Assembly: GCF_003332825.1 (NCBI RefSeq) | Contig: NZ_QIRF01000001.1 | Span: 186,001-250,000, forward strand | DNA from: Dyella sp. C9 | Lineage (GTDB): Bacteria; Pseudomonadota; Gammaproteobacteria; Xanthomonadales; Rhodanobacteraceae | Direction of reading: 5' to 3' | Length of the DNA: 64,000 nt | Part shown: positions 22,045 through 31,316 of the stretch, piece by piece | Position numbering within the stretch: position 1 is the first letter of the stretch | Layout: every line of letters starts with the position of its first letter | The notes under the pieces: model-generated | The model's database searches: none | Told to the model about the DNA's origin: nothing | Seen by the model: only the letters and a program-made list of their open reading frames with translations | Made by a program: the position numbers and the translations under genes

Positions 22045-22227
22045 GCCCCTCTGTCCTTTTGCCTGAGAGTTTGGAAGCGACGGGTTCGATGAACCCAGGC
22101 TTCGTGCCCCTTCGGCGCCGGATTGAACCGGTCTCTCCAGAGTTTTGCGCGAGTGATGGTCTTGGGCCTGAGCGATTACGGGCGTTGCGCCTTCGGCAGC
22201 GGCTCGCACCGCTTCTCCCACCACACG
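22045..22227 (-). ncRNA. Tandem glycine riboswitch upstream of gcvP
   Basis: On the minus strand two aptamers follow each other. The first has GGGAGAAGC..., GCCGAAGGCGCAA and ends near CTCAGGCCCAAGACCAT; the second has CTGGAGAGACCGG, GCCGAAGGGGCA and ends CTCTCAGGCAAAAGGACAGAG. These are the conserved glycine-aptamer blocks (GGAGAGA, GCCGAAGGxGCAA, CTCAGGCAAAAGGACAGA). The 3' end lies 42 nt before the gcvP start, which leaves little room for a separate terminator, so control of translation or of a short hairpin is possible. Confidence 0.93.
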
Positions 22228-22237
22228 CTAAACCACA

Positions 22238-22243
22238 ATTATA
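22238..22243 (-). promoter_or_regulatory. -10 element of the gcvP/riboswitch transcript
   Basis: On the minus strand a perfect TATAAT lies 11 nt before the first aptamer, where a transcript beginning at the riboswitch would need it. No good -35 is seen. Confidence 0.65.
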
Positions 22244-22337
22244 AGGGGCCAGCGCCCGGAATGCCTCCCCGCCGGAGGGTATGCTTCAGCTGGCGAGGCC
22301 ACGGTCTCACTCCGTCCAAGACTGTCCGCGAGCGCCC

Positions 22338-22763
22338 ATGAGCATGCACAAGCCCCCGTTCCAGCTGGCCCGGATCGACCACGTGGTGCTGCGGGTGCGC
22401 GATATGGCGGCCATGCAGCGGTTTTACTGCGAGGTGCTGGGCTGTCGCGAGGAGCGCCGGCAGGATGAGATCGGCCTGGTGCAGCTGCGCGCCGGCGACT
22501 CGCTGATCGACCTGGTATCGCTGGACGGCCGGCTGGGCCGCCTGGGCGGGGAGGGCCCTGGGGCCCAGGGGCACAACATGGACCATCTCTGCCTGCAGGT
22601 GGAGGGGTACGACGAGGCGACCATCGTGGCGTACCTCCAGGCCCATGGCGTCAGAGTGGGCGACATCGGCTCGCGCTACGGGGCCAAGGGCGAGGGCCCG
22701 TCCATCTACCTGTATGACCCCCAGGGCAACATGGTCGAGTTGAAAGGGCCGCCGTGCGCCTAA
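22338..22763 (+). CDS. VOC (glyoxalase/dioxygenase-fold) family protein
   Basis: A 141-residue vicinal-oxygen-chelate protein. It opens with IDHVVLRVRDMAAMQRFY, the usual first beta-strand and helix with a metal-ligand His, has a second metal-site His in HNMDHLCLQV, and ends SIYLYDPQGNMVELKGP with the ligand Glu. Such proteins bind a divalent metal and act as lyases, isomerases, dioxygenases or resistance proteins; the substrate cannot be read from sequence. The ATG at 22338 gives a normal start. Divergent from gcvP with the riboswitch between. Confidence 0.85.
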   Translation: MSMHKPPFQLARIDHVVLRVRDMAAMQRFYCEVLGCREERRQDEIGLVQLRAGDSLIDLVSLDGRLGRLGGEGPGAQGHNMDHLCLQVEGYDEATIVAYLQAHGVRVGDIGSRYGAKGEGPSIYLYDPQGNMVELKGPPCA

Positions 22764-22963
22764 CGCACCCCGGTCTGCGCTTTCACCTGGTGGTCGCAAG
22801 ATTTTGTCTATGGTGAGCGGCTGTAAGGCCCGGCCGCGCGAATGCCATGCGGCCGGTGGTGCCCCGTCCCTGGCATGCCGGAGTCCGGCGCCAAGGGAAA
22901 GCTGCGTTCGCTGTCGCCGCCCACCGTTCCACTCCCGCGTTCAACCCATACAGGAGAACGAGC

Positions 22964-23257
22964 ATGGCGACGTACATCACGCTGACGCATCTGACCGAGC
23001 AAGGCATGCGGTCGATCAAGGACACCACCAAGCGCGCCGAGGCCCTGCAGGCCATCGCGGGGAAATTCGGCGCCAAGGTCAAGGATGTCTACTGGACGTT
23101 TGGCCGCTACGACATCGTGACCATCATCGAGGCGGCTGACGAGCAGTCCGCGCTGGCCTTCGGCCTGACCGTGAGCGCTGCAGGGAACACGCGCTCGGAA
23201 TTGTTGCGTGCCTTCACGGGGCCGGAGATACAGGCTGCGCTGGGCAAGTTGGCGTAG
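22964..23257 (+). CDS. GYD domain protein
   Basis: A 97-residue single-domain protein of the GYD type, with TYITLTHLTEQGMRSIKDT at the start, VKDVYWTFGRYDIVTIIEA in the middle (the name-giving G-[RY]-D turn) and SELLRAFTGPEIQ at the end. These form alpha-beta dimers resembling dimeric ferredoxin-like folds; their function is unknown. CAGGAGAACGAGC before the ATG gives a good ribosome site. Convergent with the nap operon. Confidence 0.85.
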   Translation: MATYITLTHLTEQGMRSIKDTTKRAEALQAIAGKFGAKVKDVYWTFGRYDIVTIIEAADEQSALAFGLTVSAAGNTRSELLRAFTGPEIQAALGKLA

Positions 23258-23327
23258 GACGCTTCATCCGGGGCGGACCAGGCCCGGATCAGGGGCTGGT
23301 CCCTCCCGGAGGGCGGTACATCGGCGG

Positions 23328-23927
23328 TCAACCCTGCGGTATGCCCGTCATGTCCGGCAGATGGTGTGCGATGCCCTTGTGGCAATCGATGCAGGTCTTC
23401 TCACCCGTACCCAGCCAGCGCTTGTGGATCTCGGCGGCGCGGGTCGATTGCCGCGTGAGGTCCATCGACGCGTAGTTGTGGCAGTTTCGACACTCCAGCG
23501 AGTCATTGGCCTTCAATCGCGCCCACTCGTGCTGGGCCAGTTCCAGCCGGTGGTCGAGGAACTTCTCGCGGGTGTCGACCGTGCCGAACAGCTTGCCCCA
23601 GACCTCCTTGGAGGCCTGCATCTTGCGGGCGATCTTGTCGGTCCAGTTGTGCGGCACATGGCAGTCGGGGCAGGTGGCGCGCACGCCGGAGCGGTTGGTG
23701 TAGTGGATGGTGGTTTTCAGTTCCTGATAGACGTCGTCGCGCATCTCATGGCAGCCCACGCAGAAGGCTTCGCGGTTGGTGGCCTCCAGGCCGGTATTGA
23801 AGGCGCCCCAGAAGATCACGCCGGCAATGAAGCCGCCCAGGGTGAGGAAGCCGAGGCTGTAATGCACGCTCGGCCGCCGCAACGTCTGCCACATGGCGAC
23901 CAGCCAGTTCCAGATCCGCTTCCACAT
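23328..23927 (-). CDS. napC: Tetraheme quinol dehydrogenase NapC
   Basis: Membrane-anchored c-type cytochrome that takes electrons from quinol and hands them to NapB. The 199-residue protein has one N-terminal transmembrane helix (about 23-43) and four heme sites CVGCH, CPDCH, CRNCH and CIDCH, the NapC/NirT pattern. The ATG at 23927 lies 2 nt after the napB stop, so the genes are coupled. Last gene of napEDABC; a tail of about 20 residues ends [12 protein letters not shown]. Confidence 0.96.
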   Translation of the reverse strand: MWKRIWNWLVAMWQTLRRPSVHYSLGFLTLGGFIAGVIFWGAFNTGLEATNREAFCVGCHEMRDDVYQELKTTIHYTNRSGVRATCPDCHVPHNWTDKIARKMQASKEVWGKLFGTVDTREKFLDHRLELAQHEWARLKANDSLECRNCHNYASMDLTRQSTRAAEIHKRWLGTGEKTCIDCHKGIAHHLPDMTGIPQG

Positions 23928-23929
23928 GG

Positions 23930-24517
23930 TCAGTTCGCCTTCTGCTGCGGCTGGGCGGCTTGCTGCTCGGACAGGATCGTGTCGATGTCCTTGAAGTTGT
24001 TGGATACCAGCGGCTTGGCGTCGGTCTGCACCACATGGCACTGGTTGCAGAAGTAGCGGCGCGGCGAGATGGTGGCGAGGAACTGGTCGTCGCGGTCCAT
24101 GTAGTGGGTGACGCTGCCCGGCGGCGCCTGGAACTTGTCCGCGTTGGCGCGCGAGTGGCAGAGCAGGCAACGGTTGGAGTTCTTGTCGATCTGGTAGTTG
24201 TCGATGCTGTGCGGGATGGTTGGCGGCTGCATGGGATAGGCGCGATTGCGCTTGATGTCGGTGTTCTCGACATGGGCCATCAACGGCGGATCGCCTTCCT
24301 GATTGATGGGTATGCCGCGACGCATGGCGTCGATCTGCTGCCCTGCCGGCGGCGCCTCGGCCGTGCCCGCGCCCGCCGGCTGCATGTACGGCCCGGTGGA
24401 CGTGGTGGCGACGGGTTGTGGCGGTGCGGGTGTGGTCTTGCGGCCCACGGCATAGCCGATGGCGACGGCCACCAGCACGACCAGCAGGGCGATGGCGATG
24501 AGCGGCTTGTCACGCAT
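23930..24517 (-). CDS. napB: Diheme cytochrome NapB, nitrate reductase small subunit
   Basis: Periplasmic electron-transfer subunit that reduces NapA. The 195-residue protein starts with a hydrophobic segment (residues 6-24) serving as signal or anchor, then a Pro/Ala-rich stretch, the conserved [23 protein letters not shown] block and two heme motifs, CLLCH and CNQCH. A poorly conserved Gln/Ala-rich end follows. The N-terminal helix followed by [12 protein letters not shown] lacks an obvious cleavage site, so membrane tethering is possible. Confidence 0.95.
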   Translation of the reverse strand: MRDKPLIAIALLVVLVAVAIGYAVGRKTTPAPPQPVATTSTGPYMQPAGAGTAEAPPAGQQIDAMRRGIPINQEGDPPLMAHVENTDIKRNRAYPMQPPTIPHSIDNYQIDKNSNRCLLCHSRANADKFQAPPGSVTHYMDRDDQFLATISPRRYFCNQCHVVQTDAKPLVSNNFKDIDTILSEQQAAQPQQKAN

Positions 24518-24530
24518 GGTCGCTGCCCTC

Positions 24531-27026
24531 CTAGACCGCCACGACCTTGACGGCGCATTTCTTGTAGTCGGTCTGCTTGGAGATCGGGTCGGTGGCGTCC
24601 AGCGTCACCTTGTTGATCAGCTGGCCGGCATCGAACCAGGGCACGAACACCACGCCCTTGGGCATGTGGTTGCGGCCGCGGGTTTCCACGCGCGAGCGCA
24701 TTTCCCCTCGACGGGAAACCACCTTCACCTGGTCGCCGCGCTTGAGCCCGCGCGACTTGGCGTCGTCGGGATTCATGAACACCACGGCTTCGGGAAAGGC
24801 GCGATACAGTTCGGGCACGCGCATGGTCATCGAACCGGAGTGCCAGTGCTCAAGCACGCGCCCGGTCGACAGCCACAGGTCGTATTCCTGGTCGGGCATT
24901 TCCGCGGGCGGTTCATAGGGCAGCGCCCAGATCACCGCCTTGCCGTCGGGGTTGCCGTAGAACTGGAAACCGGTGCCGGCCTTGACGTAAGGATCGGAAC
25001 CTTCGCGGTAACGCCAGCGCGTTTCCTTGCCATTGACCACCGGCCAGCGTAGTCCGCGCGCCTTGTGATAATCGTCGAATGGCGCGAGGTCATGGCCGTG
25101 GCCACGGCCAAAGGTGGCGTATTCCTCGAACAGGCCCTTCTGCACATAGAAGCCGAACGCGGCCGCCTCGTCGTTGTCGTAGCCGGCCTCGATCTCCGCA
25201 TTGGGGAACTTGTCCACGTTGCCGTTGCGGTAGAGCACGTCGAACAGCGTCTTGCCCTTGAACTGCGGGTTGGCGGCGAGAATGTCGGCGGGCCAGCACT
25301 CGTCGGTGGTGAAGCGCTTGGAAAATTCCATCAGCTGCCACAGGTCCGACTTGGCCCCGTCGGGTGCCTTCACCAGCTGGTGCCAGAACTGCGTGCGTCG
25401 TTCGGCATTGCCGTAGGCGCCTTCCTTCTCCACCCACATCGCCGCGGGCAGGATCAGGTCGGCCGCCTGCGCGGTGACCGTGGGATAGGCATCGGACACC
25501 ACGATGAAGTTGCGTGGGTCGCGATAGCCGGAGTAAGTCTCCTGCATCAGGTTGGCGCCTGCCTGCATGTTGTTGTTGACCTGCACCCAGTAGGCATTGA
25601 GCAGGCCATCGTGCAGCTTGCGGTTCTGTTCCACCGCGTGGAAGCCGGGCTTGGGCTGGATGATGCCGTGCGGGATCTTCCAGATATCCTCGGCATGCTT
25701 GCGGTGCTCGGGGTTGGTCACCACCATGTCCGCCGGCAGGCGATGGCTGAAGGTGCCGACCTCGCGCGCGGTGCCGCAGGCGGAAGGCTGGCCGGTAAGC
25801 GAGAACGGGCTGTTGCCGGGCGTGGAGATCTTGCCGGTGAGCAGGTGCAGGTTGTAGACCATGTTGTTGGCCCACACGCCGCGCGTGTGCTGGTTGAAGC
25901 CCATGGTCCAGAACGACACCACCTTGGTGTTCGGGTCGGCGTAGAGTTCGGCCAGCTGTTCCAGCCAGCCCTTTTCCACGCCGGTCATTTCCACGGCCTT
26001 TTCGAGCGTATAGGGCTTGACGAAGTCGGCGAACTGCTCGAAGTCGATCGGCTCGCTGGCGTTCGGGTCCTTGGCGTTCTTGGCCTTCAGTTCCAGCGGA
26101 TTGTCCGGGCGAAGGCCGTAACCGATGTCGGTGACACCGCGCTTGAAGGTGGTGTGCTGGTTGACGAAATCCTTGTTGACCTTGCCGCTCTGGATGATGT
26201 GGTTGGCGATGTAGTTGAGGATCACCAGGTCGGTCTGCGGCGTAAATACGATCGGGATGTCGGCCAGCTCGAAGCTGCGATGCTCGAAGGTGGACAGCAC
26301 CGCCACCTTCACGTGCGGGTTGGAGAGCCGCCGGTCGGTAACACGCGTCCACAGGATGGGATGCATCTCGGCCATGTTGGAGCCCCACAGCACGAACGCA
26401 TCGGTGGCCTCGATGTCGTCGTAGCAGCCCATCGGCTCGTCCATGCCGAAGCTGCGCATGAAGCCCATCACGGCCGACGCCATGCAATGGCGCGCATTCG
26501 GGTCGATGTTGTTGCTGCGGAAGCCGCCCTTGAACAGCTTGTTGGCGGCGTAGCCTTCCCACACCGTCCATTGGCCGGAGCCGAACATACCGATGGCGGT
26601 GGGGCCTTTCTCCTTGAGCACGCGCTTGAACTGCGCGGCCATCACGTCGAAGGCTTCGTCCCAGCTCACCTCGGTGAACTCGCCATCCTTGGCGTAGGCG
26701 CCGTTCTTCTTGCGCAGCAGCGGCGCAGTAAGGCGATCGCCGCCGTACATGATCTTGGAAAGGAAATAACCCTTCACGCAGTTGATGCCGCGATTCACCT
26801 CCGCCAGCTGGTCGCCGTGGGTGGCGACCACGCGGCCATCCTTCACGGCAACGTTGACGCTGCAGCCGGTGCCGCAGAAACGGCACGGCGCCTTGCTCCA
26901 TTTGAGCTGGGTGAGGTCGCCTTCGAGCAAGACGTTGCTGGCTTCCACGGGCAGCGCGATGCCGGCGACATTCGCTGCGATCGCCACCGCCGTGTTACGG
27001 ATGAACTCCCGTCGCGTCATGCTCAT
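24531..27026 (-). CDS. napA: Periplasmic nitrate reductase catalytic subunit NapA
   Basis: Reduces nitrate to nitrite in the periplasm at a bis-MGD molybdenum centre. The 831 residues begin with a Tat signal ([15 protein letters not shown]), followed by the [4Fe-4S] site [12 protein letters not shown]...GINCVKG and the molybdenum-ligand cysteine in [11 protein letters not shown]. Length equals the family norm. The ATG at 27026 has GAGGA at good spacing; 27020 is the alternative. Its cofactor comes from the moa/moe/mob genes 6-15 kb away, and NapD from the same operon guards its Tat export. Confidence 0.98.
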   Translation of the reverse strand: MSMTRREFIRNTAVAIAANVAGIALPVEASNVLLEGDLTQLKWSKAPCRFCGTGCSVNVAVKDGRVVATHGDQLAEVNRGINCVKGYFLSKIMYGGDRLTAPLLRKKNGAYAKDGEFTEVSWDEAFDVMAAQFKRVLKEKGPTAIGMFGSGQWTVWEGYAANKLFKGGFRSNNIDPNARHCMASAVMGFMRSFGMDEPMGCYDDIEATDAFVLWGSNMAEMHPILWTRVTDRRLSNPHVKVAVLSTFEHRSFELADIPIVFTPQTDLVILNYIANHIIQSGKVNKDFVNQHTTFKRGVTDIGYGLRPDNPLELKAKNAKDPNASEPIDFEQFADFVKPYTLEKAVEMTGVEKGWLEQLAELYADPNTKVVSFWTMGFNQHTRGVWANNMVYNLHLLTGKISTPGNSPFSLTGQPSACGTAREVGTFSHRLPADMVVTNPEHRKHAEDIWKIPHGIIQPKPGFHAVEQNRKLHDGLLNAYWVQVNNNMQAGANLMQETYSGYRDPRNFIVVSDAYPTVTAQAADLILPAAMWVEKEGAYGNAERRTQFWHQLVKAPDGAKSDLWQLMEFSKRFTTDECWPADILAANPQFKGKTLFDVLYRNGNVDKFPNAEIEAGYDNDEAAAFGFYVQKGLFEEYATFGRGHGHDLAPFDDYHKARGLRWPVVNGKETRWRYREGSDPYVKAGTGFQFYGNPDGKAVIWALPYEPPAEMPDQEYDLWLSTGRVLEHWHSGSMTMRVPELYRAFPEAVVFMNPDDAKSRGLKRGDQVKVVSRRGEMRSRVETRGRNHMPKGVVFVPWFDAGQLINKVTLDATDPISKQTDYKKCAVKVVAV

Positions 27027-27037
27027 ACATCGCGTCC

Positions 27038-27319
27038 TCAGATCGGGAAGGTCGGGCGTACCGGAACATCCAGCTCGTCGCGGGGTTCGGCATGGTGGTA
27101 GATCAGCGACACGTTGATGACGCCGGGCAACGCCTCCAGTGCATCGATGTGGTCGACGATGGCGCGCTGGTTGTCGGTCTCGCACAACAGCACGCAGCGG
27201 CTCTCCGCGTGGGTGGCGATTTCCAGTTCGGGGTGCGCATCCACGAAGGACTGCAGGCGATCGAAGGCGTCGGGCCGGTACAGCAGCATCAGGCTGGAGA
27301 TATGAAGCTCGTCGCGCAT
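27038..27319 (-). CDS. napD: NapA chaperone NapD
   Basis: Cytoplasmic 93-residue chaperone that binds the NapA Tat signal and delays export until the cofactor is inserted. It shows [32 protein letters not shown] and the [11 protein letters not shown] end, typical of the ferredoxin-like NapD fold. The start at 27319 sits 2 nt past the napE stop, pointing to coupled translation; a longer upstream reading is not supported. Confidence 0.94.
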   Translation of the reverse strand: MRDELHISSLMLLYRPDAFDRLQSFVDAHPELEIATHAESRCVLLCETDNQRAIVDHIDALEALPGVINVSLIYHHAEPRDELDVPVRPTFPI

Positions 27320-27321
27320 GC

Positions 27322-27483
27322 TCAGCTCCCCGGTGGACCGCTGACGAACATCTGCCAGAACCATACGGCGAAGCCGAAGGACGCGATGATCATGATGGTG
27401 ACTACGGGAAAGAGCACCACGGTCAGCAGCAGGAAGGCGGTGCGCTCCCGCTTCTGGACGAGCTTGTCTGGTGCGGTCCCCAT
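27322..27483 (-). CDS. napE: Small membrane protein NapE
   Basis: A 53-residue single-pass membrane protein, first gene of the nap operon. It has a charged start ([10 protein letters not shown]) and a hydrophobic helix with [20 protein letters not shown], matching the NapE/TorE pattern. Role unknown; found only with nap or tor genes. The start at 27483 is preferred to a longer reading from 27591, which would add a Pro/Arg-rich lead. Confidence 0.9.
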   Translation of the reverse strand: MGTAPDKLVQKRERTAFLLLTVVLFPVVTIMIIASFGFAVWFWQMFVSGPPGS

Positions 27484-27601
27484 GCGTACCTCGGCGGGCT
27501 CTCGCGCTGCATCGCGTTTCGACCGGAAAGCTTTGCTTAGGACAATCCCCGCGAAGTGAAACCGCCGTGAAGCGATGGGTGGCAGTGGCAACAGGCCATG
27601 T

Positions 27602-27629
27602 GGCGCTATATAGACGTCTATATGACGAT
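27602..27629. promoter_or_regulatory. ModE-type molybdate-responsive operator
   Basis: The sequence is GGCGCTATATA, six bases, TATATGACGAT. Against the E. coli ModE consensus ATCGCTATATA-N6/7-TATATAACGAT it matches 9 of 11 in the left arm and 10 of 11 in the right. The centre, 27608-27623, is a perfect 16-bp palindrome ATATAGACGTCTATAT. It lies 118 bp before napE and 84 bp downstream of the fdhD stop; ModE-molybdate activates nap in E. coli. The rest of spacer 27484-27712 shows no FNR-type box. Confidence 0.75.
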
Positions 27630-27712
27630 GGGTTCATGACCGGGGTGTGGGTCAGCGATCGCGGACGGCACATTATTGGTGGCGCGGTGGTGCTGGGAGG
27701 GGCCTCCGCTGA

Positions 27713-28534
27713 TCAGCGGGGCGTTCGTTGCGCCGGGGAGGCCAGGCGGTCGGGGTGGGTGTAGACGTTATGGCTGCCCGGTCGGGTGAAGCCGACCAGG
27801 GTGATATGCGCGTCGCGCGCCAGTTCTATCGCCAGCGCGGTGGGCGCGGAGATGGCGGCGAGCAGGGGGATGCCTGCGCTGGCGGCCTTGGTCACCATTT
27901 CGTAGCTGGCGCGACTGGTGACCAGCGCCATGCCCTGTTGGGCATCGACGCCTGCGCGCTGCATGGCGCCGATCAGCTTGTCGAGCGCGTTGTGGCGCCC
28001 GACGTCTTCGCGCAGCAGCAGCAGGTTGCCGTCGGCGTCGGCCCAGGCGGCGGCGTGCACAGCGCCGGTGGCCTGGTTGATCGGCTGGTTGCCCTGCAGC
28101 TGTCGCTGCGCGGCTTCGAGCGCTTCGCGGCAGATGGCGGTGCCTTCGCCCACCGGATGGTGGTGGCGGACGGCATGCTCCAGCTCGCGGGTGCCGCAGA
28201 TGCCGCAGCCGCTGCGGCCGGGCAACAGGCGGCCGCGGGTGCCGTCCAGTCGGGCCGCCGGAGCGTTGTCGGTGACGCGCATGGCCAGTTCGATGCCTTC
28301 GAGCAGAGGGTGGATCTCCAACTGCAGCAGTTGCGCCGGCTCGTCGATCAGTCCTTCGCTCAGCGAAAAGCCCAGCGCAAAGTCGTCGAGGTCGTGCGGG
28401 GTGGCCATCATCACGGCGAAGGTGACGCCGTTGTAGACCATCGCCACCGGAATCTCTTCAGCGACCAGGTCATCCTTGACGGTGGCTTCGCCGTGGCGCC
28501 AGCGCTCGACCGAGCGCCGCACATATCCCGGCAT
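27713..28534 (-). CDS. fdhD: Formate dehydrogenase accessory sulfurtransferase FdhD
   Basis: Transfers sulfur from IscS to the molybdenum cofactor of formate dehydrogenase, giving the essential Mo=S ligand. About 273 residues with VAEEIPVAMVYNG near the start, DFALGFSLSEGLI, the sulfur-carrying CGICG motif and an ending LVGFTRPGSHNVYTH. The ATG at 28534 is chosen; a TTG at 28576 gives a 14-residue longer form. No formate dehydrogenase gene lies in the window, so its client is elsewhere. Transcribed towards nap, away from the cofactor operon. Confidence 0.94.
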   Translation of the reverse strand: MPGYVRRSVERWRHGEATVKDDLVAEEIPVAMVYNGVTFAVMMATPHDLDDFALGFSLSEGLIDEPAQLLQLEIHPLLEGIELAMRVTDNAPAARLDGTRGRLLPGRSGCGICGTRELEHAVRHHHPVGEGTAICREALEAAQRQLQGNQPINQATGAVHAAAWADADGNLLLLREDVGRHNALDKLIGAMQRAGVDAQQGMALVTSRASYEMVTKAASAGIPLLAAISAPTALAIELARDAHITLVGFTRPGSHNVYTHPDRLASPAQRTPR

Positions 28535-28853
28535 GTCGCCGCTTGGCGGCGTGCTCAAGCGACACTCGCGGCGCAAGCCGGCCGTGCCGACCCGCTCTTG
28601 CTGCCGCCGGGTTTCGGGTGATCTTTCTGAGGCAAGCCGGCCATCAGCACACTCCGCTCATCGTCTCGTCGCGCCGGCAGGTGCCGGAGCCCGTATGCGC
28701 ACGCCCAGTATGTCCATGTTCCGTGAAGACGCGGGTCACGAGAAGCACATCGCGCCACCGCGATCATAGGGCGTGCGGGCCGCCTCTTGCGTCATGAGGG
28801 CGCGACGTTGAGCATGGGGCTCCCGCAACGCCTGGTGGATCGCCTCAACGCCG

Positions 28854-30131
28854 ATGATCCGTTACGCCGATGCACTGCACCGAGTGCTGGACCATGCGGC
28901 CACCCTGGCGGCGGCGCCGTGCAGGACAGTCGACGCCTTGGGCCGCGTGCTGGCGCAGGCGGTCACCAGTCCGCTGGCCTTGCCCTCGTTCGACCATGCC
29001 GCCATGGATGGCTATGCGTTGTATGCCCGCCAGCCATTGGCCGCCGGCTCCGAACACGCCGTGCTGGGCTCGCAGGCAGCGGGGGATGATTCGCGGGCAT
29101 CGGCGGGCATGGCCTGGGAGATCATGCCCGGCGCCAGTCTGCCGGACGGGCTCGATGCCGTGGTGCCGGTGGAGCGCACCGAGCTGCTGGCCCGCCATGA
29201 CGATGGGGCACCGGCACGCATCCGTCTGCTGGACAGCGTGCGCGCCGGCGACAACGTCCGGCTTGCCGGTTCGGACGTGGCGCCCGGCGCGGCGGCACTG
29301 GCCGCGGGCACACGGCTTGGACCCGCCCAGCTGATGCTGCTGGCCGCGTTGGGCGTGGCGCAGGTGCCGGTGGTGCGCCGTGCTCGCGTGGCCGTGATCT
29401 GCACCGGCAAGGAACTGGTGGCCGATCCGGCGCTCATGCTGGGCAGTGGCCAGATCCACAATTCCAACGGTCCCTATCTGGTGGCCGCCTTGGCGTTGGC
29501 CGGGGCCGAAGTGCTGTCGTGCGAAACCGTGGACGACACGGCGGTGACCTTCGCCTCCGCCCTGCAGCGCGCGCGGGAGGCGGGTGCCGACCTGATCGTC
29601 AGTACGGGTGCGGTGTCCATGGGGCGCTACGACTTCGTGCCCGACATGCTCGGCCAACTGGGTGCCGTCGAACTGTTCCATAAGGTGGCGATGCGACCCG
29701 GCAAGCCTTTGCTGGCCGCCGTGCTTGGCAAGGGGCCGCTGGTGTTGGCCTTGCCCGGGACCCCTATGGCGGTGGCGGTGGGGCTGCGCTTCTTCGTGGC
29801 GCCGGTGCTGCGTGCCATGGCGGGCCAGCCCGCCGAGCCGGGCTGGCGTGCGGTGCTGGATACGCCGCAGCAGCCCAAGGCGGGCCTGCGCCATTTCCTG
29901 CGCGCTCGCCTGCGGCAGGGCGAGGACGGGCGGCTGCACGCCAGTGTGCTCGACCATCCGCAACCCTTCCGGATCCAGCCGTTCGCCGAGGCGGATGCCT
30001 GGGTGGTATTGCCCGAAGAAGCCGGCGAGGTGCCGGCGGGCGCCCTCGTCGAAATCACCAGCCTGCAACCATGGCAGGCGTTTACCGTGACTCAAGCGCC
30101 GGCGGAGCGCCGGCCGGGGAACCAGGCATGA
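28854..30131 (+). CDS. Divergent MoeA-family molybdopterin molybdenumtransferase
   Basis: MoeA proteins insert molybdate into adenylated molybdopterin. The 425 residues carry the MoeA layout: MDGYALYA near residue 51, CTGKELV, STGAVSMGRYDFVPDML, and MRPGKPLLA...PGTPMA at the end of the MogA-like domain. Several usual positions differ: TGKEL for TGDEL, STGAVS for SGGVS and PGTPMA for PGNPVS. A second, more canonical MoeA lies 3 kb downstream in the same operon, so this one may be specialised, for example for another nucleotide form or metal. First gene of the run; stop overlaps the next start as ATGA. Confidence 0.85.
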   Translation: MIRYADALHRVLDHAATLAAAPCRTVDALGRVLAQAVTSPLALPSFDHAAMDGYALYARQPLAAGSEHAVLGSQAAGDDSRASAGMAWEIMPGASLPDGLDAVVPVERTELLARHDDGAPARIRLLDSVRAGDNVRLAGSDVAPGAAALAAGTRLGPAQLMLLAALGVAQVPVVRRARVAVICTGKELVADPALMLGSGQIHNSNGPYLVAALALAGAEVLSCETVDDTAVTFASALQRAREAGADLIVSTGAVSMGRYDFVPDMLGQLGAVELFHKVAMRPGKPLLAAVLGKGPLVLALPGTPMAVAVGLRFFVAPVLRAMAGQPAEPGWRAVLDTPQQPKAGLRHFLRARLRQGEDGRLHASVLDHPQPFRIQPFAEADAWVVLPEEAGEVPAGALVEITSLQPWQAFTVTQAPAERRPGNQA

Positions 30132-30466
30132 AACTGCAGATCGAGGGGCAGCACCTGCGCGTGCGCATTGGCGAGGAGGAGCTGGCGCAGCTGCTGGCGG
30201 GCGAGGCGATCGCCTCGCGTACCCGCTTCGGCCGCGCCTTCGCGCTGGCCTGCACGCTGCGCCTGGGCGCCGGGGTGGAGGTCAGTGGAAGTGCTGGCGA
30301 CTGGCAGGTGGTACTGCCCGATGCGGCGGTACGCGAGCACGCTACGCGGCTGCCCACGCGCGAGGGCCTTGGCTTTCGCCTAGCGGGCGAGGGCGGGAAG
30401 GACGAACTGGAGCTGCTGTTCGACGTGGACGTGCGCGACAGCGTGCGCCAGCGGCGACCGCACTGA
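30128..30466 (+). CDS. Conserved small protein, DUF7009-like
   Basis: A 112-residue protein opening MKLQIEGQHLRVRIGEEELAQ, resembling the small DUF7009-type proteins often found next to molybdate or cofactor genes; the resemblance is from memory. It looks like a beta-rich domain, with later strands VVLPDAAV and ELELLFDVDV, and has no cysteines beyond one in ALACTLRL. Coupled to the MoeA-like gene by ATGA and 71 nt before modA. No function can be assigned; a role in molybdenum handling is suggested only by place. Confidence 0.72.
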   Translation: MKLQIEGQHLRVRIGEEELAQLLAGEAIASRTRFGRAFALACTLRLGAGVEVSGSAGDWQVVLPDAAVREHATRLPTREGLGFRLAGEGGKDELELLFDVDVRDSVRQRRPH

Positions 30467-30537
30467 CGACATCGCGCGGACCGGAGTTGGGCTACTCTCG
30501 GCCGCGCCCGAGGCTATCTTCTACAAGGAGAATCGCG

Positions 30538-31308
30538 GTGAAGCACATGCGCTTGCAGTGGTTGTTTGCTTTGGGCTTGTGGCTGGCATCCGTAACGCTG
30601 TGGGCGGCGGAGGCAAACATCACGGTGGCCGCGGCGGCCGACCTGCACCATGCGATGGATGATGTGGTCGGGGCTTACCAGCACGATCATCCCGGCAGCC
30701 ACATCGACGTGGTCTACGGTGCCTCGGGCAACCTGCTGACCCAGATCGAGCAGGGGGCGCCGTTCGAGTTGTTCTTCTCAGCCGATAGCGATTACCCGCA
30801 GCAGCTTGTCGCGCACGGCAAGGCCGGTGGTACACCGGTGCCGTACGCGGAAGGCCACCTGGTGCTGTGGAGCGCGAGCATCGACATGCGCCAGGTGCAA
30901 GTGACCGACCTCGCCCAGGCGCGCTTCGGCCGCATTGCCATCGCCAACCCGCAACATGCGCCCTACGGCAAGCGCGCCGAACAGGCGTTGCGTGCCGCCG
31001 GCGTGTGGGACAGCCTGCAGTCGCGCCTGGTGTTCGGCGAGAACATCGCCCAGACCGCCCAGTTTGCGCAGAGCGGCAATGCGCAGGTAGGCGTGATCGC
31101 CGAGTCGCTGGCCCTGGGCATGCCCAACCAGGGCAGCTATGTGCTGGTGCCGGCCTCGCTGTACCAGCCACTGCTGCAGAGCTTCGTACTGACCAAGCGG
31201 GGCGCGGACAGTGCGCTGGCGCGCGATTTTGCGCAATACGTGCAGTCGGCACCGGCGCGGGCGATCCTCGAGCGCTATGGTTTCCGCCTGCCTGGGGCGG
31301 CGCACTGA
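30538..31308 (+). CDS. modA: Molybdate ABC transporter, periplasmic binding protein
   Basis: Binds molybdate (and tungstate) in the periplasm and delivers it to ModB. The 256-residue protein starts with a signal peptide ending TLWAAEA, then ITVAAAADLHHAMDDV with the first ligand serine region, YGASGNLLTQIEQGAPFELFFSAD, and the IANPQHAPYGKRAEQAL region. The GTG at 30538 is chosen because AAGGAG lies 7 nt upstream; the ATG at 30547 is an alternative. modB follows 8 nt after the stop. Confidence 0.96.
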   Translation: MKHMRLQWLFALGLWLASVTLWAAEANITVAAAADLHHAMDDVVGAYQHDHPGSHIDVVYGASGNLLTQIEQGAPFELFFSADSDYPQQLVAHGKAGGTPVPYAEGHLVLWSASIDMRQVQVTDLAQARFGRIAIANPQHAPYGKRAEQALRAAGVWDSLQSRLVFGENIAQTAQFAQSGNAQVGVIAESLALGMPNQGSYVLVPASLYQPLLQSFVLTKRGADSALARDFAQYVQSAPARAILERYGFRLPGAAH

Positions 31309-31316
31309 GTCGCGCG

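Noticed and set aside
22003..22224. N-terminal extension of gcvP of 74 codons
   Set aside because: The open frame runs through the tandem glycine riboswitch; the conserved GcvP start lies at 22002.
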